Notes: generated from the letters alone by a model not told the origin. Counted from the stretch's first letter, positions 1 to 8,079 are shown. The stretch is DNA of 11,425 bases from J134 sp964484045 (GCA_964484045.1 CAZAEP010000063.1:1-11425), one strand, 5' to 3'. A program made the numbers and translations.

Positions 1-1827
1 TCGATGAGCGGCACCCTCCGCTTCATTCCCAATGCGCCCGATCCGGGCGCCATCGCCGCCGCCGCCGGCGGGCAGCTTTCCGACACCCGCAAGGGAGGCA
101 CGAACGCCAAGTTCGACGCGATGATCAATCTGCCCATCGTCGAGGACAGGCTGGCGCTGCGCGCGGTCGGCTGGTACACGAACGAATCGGGCTATATCGA
201 CAATGTCCGGCTGGGCGAGAAGAACATCAACGACAACGAGGTCGCGGGCGGCCGCTTCGCGCTGCGCTGGCTGCCGACGCCGGCGCTCGATCTCACCGCC
301 TCCGCACTGATCCAGAGCCGCGACGTCGGCGGGTCCTCGCGCTTTTCGCCCCGCTATCAGCCGGGATATCTCGCCGATCTGCAGGCGTTCGGCTTCGCCA
401 CCCCGCCGCTCGGCGATCTCACGAATCAGGATTTCACCGTCAACAACTGGAACGAGGATCTCAGGCTTTACAGCGTCAAGGGCAGCTATGACGCCGGCTG
501 GGGCACCTTTTTCACGACCACCAGTTTCTTCGATCGCGAGATCGATTTCCGCTTCGACTCGACGCCGATCCTGCTCTTCTTCGGGGCGCCGGTGCCGGGG
601 CTCACCTTCGAACCGCAGGAGCGCAAGGTGCGCAGCTCCGAGGTCCGCTTCGCCTCGAAGTTCGACGGTCCGGTGAATGTCGTCGTCGGCGGTTTCAATT
701 CGCACGAGAAGAAGAATTTCGAGGTCCAGGTGCTGGCCACCGGTCTCGACAGCGGCCTGCCGCTCGGGCCCTTCGACGTGACCAAGGATTTCTTCCTCGA
801 CGGCCCGCCCAACGCCGCCATCTTCGGCCGCTTCGTCAATGACAGCATCGACGAATGGGCGGGCTTCGGCGAGATCACGATCGAGCTCGGCGAGCGCCTG
901 AGCATCATCGGCGGCTTCCGCTATTACAGCTTCGATTTCTCCTCGGTGGGCAAGGAAACCAAGCCCTTCGTCGGTTTCGACACCGGCACCCGCGAGGTCA
1001 ATATCGCGACCGACGGCAATACCTCGCAGGTCAAGGCCAATGCGTCCTATCGGGTGAGCGACGACCATCTCGTCTATTTCACCGCCGCCGAGGGGTTCCG
1101 CATCGGCGGCACCAACGATGCCGCGATCAACCCCTTCAACGTGACCGTGCCCGAGGGCTTCGATCCCGATTCGCTGTGGAACTACGAGCTCGGCTGGAAG
1201 GGCGCGCTGCTCGAGGGCCGCGTGGTCTTCAACCTCGCCGCCTATCTCATCTTCTGGAACGACATCCAGGTCGAGGGCGTCGATCCTTCGGGCGCCTTCC
1301 CGATCATCTCCAATGCCGGCAAGGCGCGCATCGACGGCTTCGAGTTCGACGTCACGCTCCGCCCCGCGCCCGGGCTCGAGCTCGCCTTCGGCGGCTCGCT
1401 GCAGAACGCGCGGCTGACCGAGGATCAGCCGCTCGCCGATCCGGCGGCGCCCGGCTTCGATCCCAATGCCGGCCTCAAGGGCGATCCGATCCCCAATGTT
1501 CCCGATTTCCAGGGCTTCGCCGCGGCCGAGTACCGGCATGGGGTCGCGCCGGAAATCGACGGCATCGTGCGGTTCGACATCAGCTATCGCGGCAGGACGC
1601 AGACCCAGTTCCGCCGCGCCAGTCCGTTCAATGTCGATCTCGACAATTACGCGCTCGTCAATCTCAAGATCGGGGTCACGTCGGAGCGGTGGGACCTCGT
1701 CCTGTTCGCCCGCAATCTCGGCGACACGCGGGCGCAGGTCGATGCCATCAACTCGGCGCAGGACCCGCTTGCCTTCATCACCGTGCGGCCGCGTACATTC
1801 GGTCTTGATGCACGCGTCCGGTTCTGA
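1..1827 (+). CDS. TonB-dependent outer-membrane receptor, C-terminal part (5' end outside window)
   Basis: The frame is open from the first base, so the true start lies upstream; the ATG at position 4 is internal. The first residues (SMSGTLRFIPNAPD) match the end of the plug domain in TonB-dependent receptors, where a G-T-(L/I)-R-(F/Y)-I motif is common. The remaining roughly 590 residues alternate polar and aromatic stretches as in a 22-strand beta-barrel. They include the familiar YFTAAEGFRIGG segment (about residue 358) and an NAGKARIDGFEFD segment near residue 438. The protein ends in VRF; a terminal phenylalanine is the usual Bam-recognition signal of outer-membrane barrels. Such receptors take up siderophores, haem, cobalamin or glycans using TonB-ExbBD energy. 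The ligand cannot be inferred here because the signal peptide, TonB box and most of the plug are missing. The next gene starts 44 bp downstream on the same strand, so co-transcription is likely. Confidence 0.93.
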   Translation, partial: SMSGTLRFIPNAPDPGAIAAAAGGQLSDTRKGGTNAKFDAMINLPIVEDRLALRAVGWYTNESGYIDNVRLGEKNINDNEVAGGRFALRWLPTPALDLTASALIQSRDVGGSSRFSPRYQPGYLADLQAFGFATPPLGDLTNQDFTVNNWNEDLRLYSVKGSYDAGWGTFFTTTSFFDREIDFRFDSTPILLFFGAPVPGLTFEPQERKVRSSEVRFASKFDGPVNVVVGGFNSHEKKNFEVQVLATGLDSGLPLGPFDVTKDFFLDGPPNAAIFGRFVNDSIDEWAGFGEITIELGERLSIIGGFRYYSFDFSSVGKETKPFVGFDTGTREVNIATDGNTSQVKANASYRVSDDHLVYFTAAEGFRIGGTNDAAINPFNVTVPEGFDPDSLWNYELGWKGALLEGRVVFNLAAYLIFWNDIQVEGVDPSGAFPIISNAGKARIDGFEFDVTLRPAPGLELAFGGSLQNARLTEDQPLADPAAPGFDPNAGLKGDPIPNVPDFQGFAAAEYRHGVAPEIDGIVRFDISYRGRTQTQFRRASPFNVDLDNYALVNLKIGVTSERWDLVLFARNLGDTRAQVDAINSAQDPLAFITVRPRTFGLDARVRF

Positions 1828-1871
1828 GATGCCGGGACGCGCGGAGGTCTGAGCGTCGGCGGAGAGATGCC

Positions 1872-2933
1872 ATGGCGGAAGCGGTGATCGCACGGACGAA
1901 GCCCTGCCTGGTGCGGCTCGGGAAGACGGGGCGGCGCTATGCCTGGTGCGCCTGCGGGCGCAGCGCCAACCAGCCCTTCTGCGATGGGACGCACAAGGGC
2001 ACCGGCATCGAGCCCGTCCTCTTCCGCGCCCGCGCCGATGGCGAGGAGGTGCTGCTCTGCGGCTGCAAGCGCACGCGCACCCCGCCCTATTGCGACGGCA
2101 GCCACAATGCGCTCTCGGCGAGCTATACGCCGGCGAGCGAGGACGAGCGGCGGGCGACCGCGAATATCCCCGTCACGCCGCGTGACGATGCGAGCGGCAA
2201 GGCGCCGCTCGACGGCGGGGCCTTCGTGCGGACGCCCGACCCGGCGGCGGCCGAGGAGACGGGGGGCTGGCGCGTCCTGCCGCTGGTCACGCCCGCCGAC
2301 GGCGCCCGCCTGCTTGCGCTCCATCGCCTCGAGGTCGGAACCGAGACGCCCGCCCCGCTCGGCTTCGGCGAAGGCGAGGCGGTTCTCTTCGTCGCCGCGG
2401 GTCGCGGCACGGTGACCATCGCCGGCCGATCCTTCGCGGTGGCGCCCGAGAGCGGCCTTCATGTGCGTCCGGGGGAGACGCTCATGGCGGCGGCGGACGA
2501 CGGCGCGCTCGTCTTTTTCGCCACCGTCCGCCCGGCCGGCATGCGCCCGGCGGTGGGGATCGCGGGCCGCGCCTTCGACGCCGCCCTTCCGGAGCGCGTT
2601 CATGGCGTCGACCCGGCGCACCGCAAACGCATGGCCGACCGCTTCTACCAGGTGCTCGTCGGCGCCGAGACCGGATCCCGCGAGATCACGCTCTTCATCG
2701 GCGAGATCCCGCGCTCGCGCGCCGCGCCGCACCATCATCTCTATGAGGAGACCATCCTCATCCTCTCGGGTGCGGGCCATATGTGGACGGAGGGCGCCCG
2801 CGCCGCGGTGCGGGCCGGCGACGTCATCTTCCTGCCGCGAAAGCAGCGCCACAGCCTCGAATGCACCGATCCCGCGGGCATGCGCCTTGCCGGCAGCTTC
2901 TGTCCCGCGGGCAGTCCGGCGGTGAACTACTGA
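1872..2933 (+). CDS. Twin CDGSH iron-sulfur motif protein fused to a cupin domain
   Basis: The 353-residue protein opens with two CDGSH motifs. The first has C26, C28, C37 and H41 (ending CDGTH); the second has C63, C65, C74 and H78 (ending CDGSH). In this family three Cys and one His bind a redox-active 2Fe-2S cluster, so two clusters are expected. After a linker, residues 136-220 look like a degenerate cupin barrel. Residues 255-345 form a better one: H287, H289, E293 and G300 fit cupin motif 1, and G316, P322 and H327 fit motif 2. The H/H/E/H set suggests a bound metal. No signal peptide or membrane segment is seen, so it is probably cytoplasmic. GGAGAG (1861-1866) lies 5 nt before the ATG and supports this start. 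The family knowledge covers each domain separately; the role of the fusion is unknown. Redox sensing, iron storage or transfer, or a small-molecule dioxygenase linked to the upstream receptor are all possible. Confidence 0.9.
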   Translation: MAEAVIARTKPCLVRLGKTGRRYAWCACGRSANQPFCDGTHKGTGIEPVLFRARADGEEVLLCGCKRTRTPPYCDGSHNALSASYTPASEDERRATANIPVTPRDDASGKAPLDGGAFVRTPDPAAAEETGGWRVLPLVTPADGARLLALHRLEVGTETPAPLGFGEGEAVLFVAAGRGTVTIAGRSFAVAPESGLHVRPGETLMAAADDGALVFFATVRPAGMRPAVGIAGRAFDAALPERVHGVDPAHRKRMADRFYQVLVGAETGSREITLFIGEIPRSRAAPHHHLYEETILILSGAGHMWTEGARAAVRAGDVIFLPRKQRHSLECTDPAGMRLAGSFCPAGSPAVNY

Positions 2934-2942
2934 AGGCGCCGG

Positions 2943-2961
2943 GCCGCCTGTCGCGGCTTTC
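2943..2961 (+). terminator. Possible weak intrinsic terminator after the CDGSH-cupin gene
   Basis: Nine bases after the stop codon, GCCGC (2943-2947) pairs with GCGGC (2953-2957) around a 5-nt loop and is followed by TTTC. The stem is short and the T run is poor, so termination here is only a suggestion. Confidence 0.3.
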
Positions 2962-3154
2962 GCACCATCCGCCGCAAACGCCTCCCCTCCCGTCCCCGCG
3001 CGCCGTAGCGTCGTGTTCGCGACAAGGAGCGGGAGCGACCGGAGTCATGACGACAGCCCTTTCGGCCGGGCCGGCGGGTCGCCGTCGCGGCGCTCCGCGG
3101 CCGGTGCTTTCCTCGCCCGGCGCGGCGTTCCATAATACGCCCCATGATGCCGCG

Positions 3155-4255
3155 ATGCCGAGCCACATGATGACACCGCTTTTCCGCTCGCGCGAGCAGA
3201 CCTTCTGGATATTCCAGGGCCTGGGCTGGCTCGGTTATGCCGCCGTGCGCTTCTTCCACGGGCTGACCATCGGCTGGGGCTGGGACTATATCGACACCAC
3301 CATGGTGGCGACGGTGACCGGCTTTCTCCTTACCACCGTCCTGCGCTATCTCTACCGCCCGGTGCGCAATCGCGGCCTGCCGCTCGTGGTCGCGGCGACC
3401 ATCTTCTTCTGCGGCGTGTTCGCCCTCGTCTTCTCGGCCATCGAGGTGACCGCGGTCGCCTGGTACGACCCCCGCGGCATCGTCGATCTCGGCCTTTTCG
3501 AGAACGCCATGTTCGACGGCTTCGTGCTGCTCGCCTGGTCGGGGCTCTATTTCGGCTTCAACTACTACCAGCAGCTCCAGGCCCAGCGCGAAGCGACGCT
3601 CAAGGCCGCCGCGATGGCGCATCAGGCGCAGCTCGCCATGCTGCGCTACCAGCTCAAGCCGCACTTCCTGTTCAACACCCTGAACGCGGTCTCGACGCTC
3701 GTTCTCGCGCGCGAGGCCGAGCTCGCCAATCGCATGCTCACCAAGCTCGCCGCCTTCCTGCGCCACACGCTGGTGAACGAGCCCGACCAGAAGGTGACGC
3801 TGGAGCAGGAACTCGCCGCGCTCTCGCTCTATCTCGACATCGAGGCGGTCCGCTTCGCCGATCGTCTGAAGACGCGCTTCGAGATCGAGGAGCGGGCGCG
3901 CCAGGCGTTGATTCCCAGCCTTCTCCTGCAGCCGCTGATCGAGAATGCGATCAAATACGCCGTCGCCCCGCGCGAGGAAGGCGGCCTGATCACATTGCGC
4001 GCCGGCATTCGCGATCGCCGCCTGCGTCTCGTGCTCACCGACGACGGCCCCGGCCTCGGTGGTGCAGGAACAACCCGGCCCGGTCCGGCATCCTCGGGTG
4101 TCGGGCTGAGGAACACGCGCGCCCGCCTGCGCGAGCTCTACGGCGCCGATCACGCATTCACCCTCGAGCCGCATCGGCCGCGCGGCCTGCGCATCACCAT
4201 CAGCCTGCCGTGCGAATTCGCTCCCCGCAAGACCAGCCGGACGGTTGCCGCATGA
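3155..4255 (+). CDS. LytS/YehU-type membrane sensor histidine kinase
   Basis: From the chosen start the protein is 366 residues long. Four hydrophobic segments lie at about residues 17-38, 49-67, 76-102 and 115-137, giving a membrane sensor without a large periplasmic domain. A short coiled region follows, then the His_kinase motif LKPHFLFNTLN with the phospho-accepting H170. The HATPase part shows an N box (PLIENAIKYAV, N264), a glycine box (DDGPGLG, about 296-302) and GVGLRNTRARL (about 315-325). This architecture is typical of kinases that pair with LytTR regulators, and such a gene follows with an ATGA overlap. The start is uncertain. An in-frame ATG at 3047 would give 402 residues, with GGGAG 11 nt upstream, but adds an Arg/Pro-rich tail. 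Near 3155 there is no Shine-Dalgarno sequence, only a -10-like CATAAT at 3131-3136. Other in-frame ATGs lie at 3167 and 3170. The signal sensed is unknown. Confidence 0.93.
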   Translation: MPSHMMTPLFRSREQTFWIFQGLGWLGYAAVRFFHGLTIGWGWDYIDTTMVATVTGFLLTTVLRYLYRPVRNRGLPLVVAATIFFCGVFALVFSAIEVTAVAWYDPRGIVDLGLFENAMFDGFVLLAWSGLYFGFNYYQQLQAQREATLKAAAMAHQAQLAMLRYQLKPHFLFNTLNAVSTLVLAREAELANRMLTKLAAFLRHTLVNEPDQKVTLEQELAALSLYLDIEAVRFADRLKTRFEIEERARQALIPSLLLQPLIENAIKYAVAPREEGGLITLRAGIRDRRLRLVLTDDGPGLGGAGTTRPGPASSGVGLRNTRARLRELYGADHAFTLEPHRPRGLRITISLPCEFAPRKTSRTVAA

Positions 4256-5061
4256 CGATCCGAACGCTTCTTGTCGATGACGAACCGCTCGCCCTGCGCG
4301 GGCTCGAGATCCGCCTGTCCGCGATCGCGGATGTCGAGGTGGTGGGCACCTGCGCCAATGGCCGCGAAGCGATCAGGGCGATCCGCGCGCGGCGCCCCGA
4401 TCTCGTCTTTCTCGATATCCAGATGCCGGGCCTCGACGGCTTCGCCGTCGTGCGCGCGCTTCTCGGCACGGCGGAGCAGCCGCTCTTCATCTTCGTCACC
4501 GCCTTCGATCGCTATGCCATCGACGCCTTCGAGACCCACGCGCTCGACTATCTCCTCAAGCCCGTCGACGAGGCGCGGCTTGTCGAGACCGTCCGTCTCG
4601 CCCGCGACCGTCTCGCGGCGGCGCGGGCGCTGGAGCAGAATGCGCGCCTCAGAGCCCTGCTCGCCAGGATGGGCGGGCCGGCGCAGGACGCGGCGGCGGC
4701 GATTCTCGCGGACTCGGCACCGCCCGGCGAAAGCGCCTATGACCGCCGGCTTCACATCAAGGACCGGGGGCGCATCGTCATCGTCGATGTCGCCGAGATC
4801 GATTTTATCGACGCTGCCGGCGACTATATGTGCATCCATGTCGGCGACGAGACGCACATTCTGCGCGAGACCATGAAGGCGCTCGAACGGCGTCTCGATC
4901 CGGCGCGCTTCCAGCGCATCCATCGCTCGGCCATCGTCAATCTCGAGCGCATCGCCGAGGTGCGCCCGCACGCCAATGGCGAATGCTTCCTCAAGCTCCG
5001 TTCGGGGCACGAACTCAAGGTCAGCCGCAGCTACAAGAGCGTCGTCATGCGCTTCGCGTGA
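4252..5061 (+). CDS. LytTR-family response regulator
   Basis: This 269-residue protein has an N-terminal receiver domain (1-120) with acidic residues D9 and D10, phospho-acceptor D55 (in FLDIQMP), T83 and K103 (in YLLKP). All the residues needed for phosphorylation are present. After an Ala-rich linker (about 121-160), residues 162-266 form a LytTR DNA-binding domain, recognised by RIVIVDVAEIDFIDAAGDY, then FQRIHRSAIVNLERI, then LKVSRSYK near the end. The start ATG at 4252 overlaps the TGA of the kinase gene (ATGA, 4252-4255), so translational coupling and a cognate pair are expected. The frame stays open 42 nt further upstream to an ATG at 4210, but the overlapping start is the natural one. 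LytTR domains bind pairs of short direct repeats; no convincing target pair was found in the non-coding parts of this window. The 3' end overlaps the end of nrdB on the other strand by 17 bp. Confidence 0.96.
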   Translation: MTIRTLLVDDEPLALRGLEIRLSAIADVEVVGTCANGREAIRAIRARRPDLVFLDIQMPGLDGFAVVRALLGTAEQPLFIFVTAFDRYAIDAFETHALDYLLKPVDEARLVETVRLARDRLAAARALEQNARLRALLARMGGPAQDAAAAILADSAPPGESAYDRRLHIKDRGRIVIVDVAEIDFIDAAGDYMCIHVGDETHILRETMKALERRLDPARFQRIHRSAIVNLERIAEVRPHANGECFLKLRSGHELKVSRSYKSVVMRFA

Positions 5062-6037
5062 GGGAGCGACGGGTGTCCTGGCGGAAGGCCTCCTCCCAGG
5101 TGCCGCGGGTCGCGGCCTTGGAGTATTCGGTGGCCCGGTTCTCGAAGAAATTGGTGTGCTCGACGGCATTGAGCATGGTGTCGAGCCAGGGCAGCGGGTT
5201 GCTCGCGACATGCCACAGGGGATCGAGTCCGAGCTGCTTGAGACGCCGGTCGGCGATATAGCGGATGTAGCGCTTGACCTCCTCGGCCGTGAGGCCCTCG
5301 ACGGGACCGAGCGCGAAGGCGAGATCGATGAAGGCGTCCTCGTGGGCGACGATGGTCCGGCACGCCTCGGTCAGGGTGGCGCGCAGCGCGTCGTCCCAGA
5401 GCCCGGGGTTTTCCGCGATGAAGGTGCGAAAGAGGGTGAGGATGGAATCGCAGTGCAGGCTCTCGTCGCGCACCGACCAGGAGATGATCTGGCCCATGCC
5501 CTTCATCTTCCCGAAGCGGGGAAAATTGAGCAGCATGGCGAAGCTGGCGAAAAGCTGCAGACCTTCGGTAAAGCCGCCGAAGACCGCCAATGTGGTCGCG
5601 ATGTCGCGTTTGCTGTCGGCGGAAAAGCCCTGCATGTAGTCGTATTTGGCCTTCATCTCGCGGTAGCGGAGAAAGGCCGAATATTCCGATTCGGGCATGC
5701 CGATGGTGTCGAGGAGATGGGCGTAGGCGGCGATGTGCACGGTCTCCATATTGGAAAACGCGGCGAGCATCATCTGCACCTCGGTGGGCTTGAAGACCCG
5801 CGCATAGTGCCGCATGTAGCAGTTGTTCACCTCGATGTCGGACTGGGTGAAGAAGCGGAAGATCTGGGTCAGCAGATTGCGCTCGGCGTCCGAAAGCCGG
5901 GTCTGCCAGTCCTTGACGTCGTCCGCCAGCGGCACCTCCTCGGGCAGCCAGTGGATGCGCTGCTGGACGAGCCAGGCCTCATAGGCCCAGGGATAGCGGA
6001 AGGGCTTGTAGGCGATGCGTTCTTCGAGAAGGGACAT
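5045..6037 (-). CDS. nrdB: Class I ribonucleoside-diphosphate reductase, beta (radical) subunit
   Basis: The 330-residue protein houses the di-iron tyrosyl-radical cofactor that starts reduction of ribonucleotides to deoxyribonucleotides in NrdA. Expected metal ligands are visible in order: D67 (TQSDIEV), E98 and H101 (NMETVH), E158 (GGFTEGL), E192 and H195 (RDESLHC). Y105, four residues after H101, sits where the radical tyrosine of class Ia enzymes lies. The C-terminal region FFENRATEYSKA contains Y305, probably the counterpart of the tail tyrosine that relays the radical (inference). There is no N-terminal ATP-cone. The start was placed at MSLLEERIAYKPFRYPWAYEAW because homologues begin there; no Shine-Dalgarno sequence precedes it. 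The frame continues upstream into nrdA, and a TTG at about 6078 just after the nrdA stop is an alternative start. The gene lies 49 bp downstream of nrdA and is surely co-transcribed with it. Confidence 0.97.
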   Translation of the reverse strand: MSLLEERIAYKPFRYPWAYEAWLVQQRIHWLPEEVPLADDVKDWQTRLSDAERNLLTQIFRFFTQSDIEVNNCYMRHYARVFKPTEVQMMLAAFSNMETVHIAAYAHLLDTIGMPESEYSAFLRYREMKAKYDYMQGFSADSKRDIATTLAVFGGFTEGLQLFASFAMLLNFPRFGKMKGMGQIISWSVRDESLHCDSILTLFRTFIAENPGLWDDALRATLTEACRTIVAHEDAFIDLAFALGPVEGLTAEEVKRYIRYIADRRLKQLGLDPLWHVASNPLPWLDTMLNAVEHTNFFENRATEYSKAATRGTWEEAFRQDTRRSLTRSA

Positions 6038-6086
6038 GGGGCGCGCACCCGAACCGGTGTGAAGGAAGGATGTCGTCAAGCGGGCC

Positions 6087-7913
6087 TTACTGGCAGGAAA
6101 GGCACGTCTCGTAATCGAGCAGCGGTTCCCTGTCCGACGGTGCCGGGGCGGCGGTCGCATCCGGGCCGTCGCGCGAGACCACCTCGGCGCGCTGCAGCGA
6201 CTGCGAGCGGCAGTAGTAGAGGCTTTTCAGACCCTTCTTCCAGGCCAGGAAATGGATCTGGTGCAGGTCGCGCTTGTGGACATCGGCGGGGAGAAAGATA
6301 TTGACCGACTGCGCCTGGTCGACGAGCGGCGCGCGATCGCCGGCGAGCTCGATCACCCAGCGCTGGTCGAGCTCGAAAGCGGTCTTGAACACCGCTTTCT
6401 CCGTCGCGTCGAGGAAATCGAGATGCTGCACCGAGCCCTCATGGGTGGTGATCGACGACCAGACGTCGTCCTCGTCGCGCCCCTTGGCCGCGAGCAGCGC
6501 TTTCAGATGCCGGTTGCGGACATTGAAGCTTCCCGACAAGGTCTTGTGGACATAGGAATTTCCGACGATCGGCTCGATCCCCGGCGAGGTTCCGCCGCAG
6601 ATCGTCGAGATCGATGCCGTGGGAGCGATCGCGGTCTTGTTCGAGAAGCGCTCCATGAGACCGTAGTCGGCGGCGTCGGGACAGGGGCCGCGCTCCTCGG
6701 CGAGCGCGCGGCTCGCGGCGTCGACGGCCGTCTTGATATGGGTGAAGATCTTGCGGTTCCAGGCCTTGGCCAGCGCCGATTCGAAGGGCACCATGCGGCT
6801 TTGCAGGAAGGAGTGGAAGCCCATCACGCCGAGCCCCACCGAGCGTTCGCGCATCGCCGCATAGCGCGCCCGGGCATGGCCGTCCATGCCTTCGCTCTTG
6901 ACGATATAGTCCTCGAGCACATTGTCGAGAAAGCGCATCACGTCGGGGATGAAGAGCGGATCGTCGCGCCAGTCGGGGAATTTCTCGAGATTGAGCGAGG
7001 ACAGGCAGCAGACCGCGGTGCGCATGCGCCCGTGATGGTCGCGCCCCGTGGGCAGGGTGATCTCGGCGCAGAGATTGGAGGTCTTGATCGTCAGGCCGGC
7101 GAGCTTGTGATGCTCGGGGATGGCGCGGTTCACGGTGTCCGAGAAGACGAGATAGGGCTCGCCGGTCTCGACGCGGGCGGTGAGAAGCCGGATCCAGATG
7201 GCGCGCGCCGATACCGTGCGCACCACATGCCCGTCCCTGGGACTCGTCAGCGGCCAGTCCTCGTCGGCCTCGACCGCGCGCATGAAGGCGTCGGGGATGA
7301 GCACGCCGTGATGCAGATTGAGCGCCTTCCGGTTGGGGTCGCCGCCGGTGGGGCGGCGAAGCTCGATGAACTCCTCGATCTCGGGGTGCGAGACCGGCAG
7401 ATAGACCGCCGCCGAACCGCGCCGCAGGGAGCCTTGGCTGATGGCCAGTGTCAGCGAGTCCATGACCCGCACGAAGGGAATGATGCCCGAGGTCTTGCCG
7501 ACGCCGCCGATGCTCTCGCCGATCGAGCGCAGATTGCCCCAGTAGCTGCCGATGCCGCCCCCCTTGGCCGCGAGCCAGACATTCTCGGTCCATAGAGAGA
7601 CGATCGAGCCGAGGCTGTCCTCGGCCTCGTTCAGAAAGCAGGAGATGGGCAGACCGCGATGGGTGCCGCCGTTCGAGAGCACCGGCGTCGCCGGCATGAA
7701 CCAGAGCTTCGAGATATAGTCGTAGAGCCGCTGCGCATGCGCCGTGTCGTCGCCGTAATAGCTGGCCACGCGGGCGAAGAGATCCTGATAGGATTCGCCG
7801 GGCATCAGATAGCGGTCGCCGAGCGTCGCCTTGCCGAATTCGGTGAGAAGCGCATCGCGGCTGCGGTCGATGGGCACCGCCGCACGATGCTCGAAATGGG
7901 TGACTTCAAACAC
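6087..7913 (-). CDS. nrdA: Class I ribonucleoside-diphosphate reductase, alpha (catalytic) subunit, short form without ATP-cone
   Basis: NrdA binds the NDP substrate and reduces it with a thiyl radical and a cysteine pair. In this 608-residue protein the active-site residues appear as C92 (LPISCFLNE), N280/C282/E284 (SNLCAEITLP) and C302/C303 (AVCCLSSLN). The radical-relay tyrosines are Y566/Y567 (KSLYYCRSQS), and the C-terminal re-reduction pair is C604/C607 (ETCLSCQ). E. coli NrdA has 761 residues with an N-terminal ATP-cone; here only about 35 residues precede the YLMPGES region, so the dATP-inhibition domain is absent. The start is GTG at 7913-7911. An AAGGGG lies 11 nt upstream on the minus strand, and no in-frame ATG exists before the upstream stop. 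The predicted promoter gives a leader of about 130 nt with a small stem-loop (CGGGC/GCCCG, 8020-8036). nrdB follows, so the pair forms an operon. Confidence 0.97.
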   Translation of the reverse strand: MFEVTHFEHRAAVPIDRSRDALLTEFGKATLGDRYLMPGESYQDLFARVASYYGDDTAHAQRLYDYISKLWFMPATPVLSNGGTHRGLPISCFLNEAEDSLGSIVSLWTENVWLAAKGGGIGSYWGNLRSIGESIGGVGKTSGIIPFVRVMDSLTLAISQGSLRRGSAAVYLPVSHPEIEEFIELRRPTGGDPNRKALNLHHGVLIPDAFMRAVEADEDWPLTSPRDGHVVRTVSARAIWIRLLTARVETGEPYLVFSDTVNRAIPEHHKLAGLTIKTSNLCAEITLPTGRDHHGRMRTAVCCLSSLNLEKFPDWRDDPLFIPDVMRFLDNVLEDYIVKSEGMDGHARARYAAMRERSVGLGVMGFHSFLQSRMVPFESALAKAWNRKIFTHIKTAVDAASRALAEERGPCPDAADYGLMERFSNKTAIAPTASISTICGGTSPGIEPIVGNSYVHKTLSGSFNVRNRHLKALLAAKGRDEDDVWSSITTHEGSVQHLDFLDATEKAVFKTAFELDQRWVIELAGDRAPLVDQAQSVNIFLPADVHKRDLHQIHFLAWKKGLKSLYYCRSQSLQRAEVVSRDGPDATAAPAPSDREPLLDYETCLSCQ

Positions 7914-8050
7914 GGCTGCCTGATCCCCTTGTCCTGGCCCGTTCCTGCGTGACCGCGCAGTCTCTCAAATGGCGGAACATTTGTCGAACGGAGCGTCCCG
8001 CCACGGTGCATCGGAGAGACGGGCCGGCCGAGCCCGTTGCGCGGCCGATG

Positions 8051-8079
8051 ATCCTAGAATGCACGGGACAAAGGGTCAA
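8051..8079 (-). promoter_or_regulatory. Predicted sigma-70-type promoter of nrdAB
   Basis: Read on the minus strand, TTGACC (8079-8074, 5 of 6 to TTGACA) is followed by a 17-bp spacer and TAGGAT (8056-8051, 4 of 6 to TATAAT). Transcription would start near 8044 and give nrdA a leader of about 130 nt. The -35 element lies inside the first NrdR-like box, the arrangement expected for repression by NrdR. No start site has been mapped, so this is a sequence prediction. Confidence 0.6.

Noticed and set aside
3107..3136. Promoter for the kinase gene using CATAAT at 3131-3136
   Set aside because: The -10-like hexamer is good, but the sequence 17-18 bp upstream (CTTTCC or similar) does not resemble a -35 element, so I did not list it as a feature.
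2783..3154. Long upstream extension of the histidine-kinase frame into the CDGSH-cupin gene
   Set aside because: It overlaps a well-supported gene by 150 bp and encodes an Arg/Pro-rich sequence with no domain. It is an out-of-frame GC-rich shadow.
2927..4174. Long minus-strand open frame opposite the histidine kinase
   Set aside because: The protein is a low-complexity Glu/Arg/Gly-rich shadow of the GC-rich coding strand, with no family features, whereas the plus-strand frame has all kinase motifs.
6252..7595. Long plus-strand open frame opposite nrdA
   Set aside because: It is antisense to a clearly conserved gene, low in complexity and without recognisable domains; typical of high-GC DNA.
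7805..8011. 68-codon minus-strand frame starting in the nrdA leader
   Set aside because: It overlaps nrdA in another frame, is Arg/Ser/Ala-rich and has no clear ribosome-binding site; a leader peptide role is not supported.
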